This document shows, in pieces, positions 5,116-5,383 of a DNA stretch of 5,383 nt. The stretch's first letter is position 1. Each line of letters starts with the position of its first letter. The notes under the pieces were generated by a model. It was not told the DNA's origin and did not search any database. It worked only from the letters and a program-made list of their open reading frames with translations. Location: NCBI GenBank assembly GCA_023458855.1, contig JAEWWQ010000405.1, forward strand, positions 1 to 5,383, given 5' to 3'. The stretch comes from Bacillota bacterium. Lineage in GTDB: Bacteria; Bacillota; Clostridia; Lachnospirales; Lachnospiraceae. Position numbers and translations under genes: made by a program.

Positions 5116-5383
5116 ATGAAATTTGAGTTTGCACATAATAATTTTAATGTTATTAATTTAGAAAAATCACTTGCTTTTTATAAGGAAGCTCTGGGACTTA
5201 TAGAGGATCATAGAATGGAGATGCCGGACGGAAGCTTTACGCTGGTATATCTTGGAGATGGGGTAACAAGGCACTTATTAGAACTTACCTGGATCAGGGA
5301 TTGGGAAAAGGAAAATTATAATCTCGGAGATAATGAGTTTCATCTTGCACTTAAAGTAGATAATATGAAAGAAGCACATGCAC
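5116..5383 (+). CDS. VOC-family (glyoxalase I-like) protein, 5' part (partial)
   Basis: The first 89 codons are present and the rest lies beyond the window. The sequence matches the vicinal oxygen chelate fold of lactoylglutathione lyases: FAHNNFNVINLEKSLAFYKEALGL is the first beta-alpha unit, followed by MPDGSFTLVYLGD, LLELTW and FHLALKVDN. Expected metal ligands are visible as His7, Glu56 in LLELT and His76, matching E. coli GloA His5, Glu56 and His74. The fourth ligand would come after the window end. Such enzymes detoxify methylglyoxal thiol adducts, but anaerobic Firmicutes often lack glutathione, so the true substrate is uncertain. The start is ATG 5116, behind TAGGAG (5105-5110) with a 5-nt spacer, and a strong promoter lies just upstream. 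Confidence 0.88.
   Translation, partial: MKFEFAHNNFNVINLEKSLAFYKEALGLIEDHRMEMPDGSFTLVYLGDGVTRHLLELTWIRDWEKENYNLGDNEFHLALKVDNMKEAHA

Noticed and set aside
1..5383. CRISPR array, insertion sequence, tRNA/rRNA gene, T-box or riboswitch
   Set aside because: No regular spacer-repeat pattern, transposase frame, terminal inverted repeats, cloverleaf or recognisable leader motif was found on either strand.

Overview
The window looks like chromosomal DNA from an anaerobic, low-to-mid GC Firmicute, most likely a Lachnospiraceae-type Clostridium relative (Roseburia, Lachnospira or Butyrivibrio group). The reasons are A/T-rich intergenic DNA, strong AGGAGG ribosome binding sites, a CIRCE-controlled groESL operon, the style of the GroEL and TrpA sequences, and a sigma-D-like promoter that suggests a flagellated host. 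The genus is inference. All six supported genes are on the + strand.

Layout: (1) 1-983, the end of a tryptophan operon: the 3' tail of trpB, then complete trpA 20 nt later. (2) 1028-2041, a separately promoted gene for a soluble protein with a C-terminal GGDEF-like domain whose signature and metal-binding residues are degenerate. (3) 2042-2361, a 320-nt A-rich leader region with short direct repeats, phased A-tracts, a clear sigma-A promoter (TTGCAA-N17-TAATAT) and a perfect CIRCE operator. (4) 2362-4326, groES and groEL, ended by a 15-bp intrinsic terminator. (5) 4442-4985, a 133-residue acidic protein of unknown function behind a perfect GCCGATAT sigma-D/FliA-type -10 box, with its own terminator-like hairpin. 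(6) 5041-5383, a near-consensus sigma-A promoter and the first 89 codons of a VOC/glyoxalase-family protein cut by the window end.

These are separate transcription units with little functional linkage. TrpA and TrpB form tryptophan synthase. GroES and GroEL form the chaperonin, repressed through CIRCE by HrcA. The GGDEF-like protein and the small protein are the least understood genes. The best lead is the small protein: its promoter suggests co-expression with motility or flagellar genes although no flagellar gene lies in the window. I see no mobile element, CRISPR array, tRNA, rRNA or recognisable riboswitch, and nothing here amounts to a clearly new multi-gene system.
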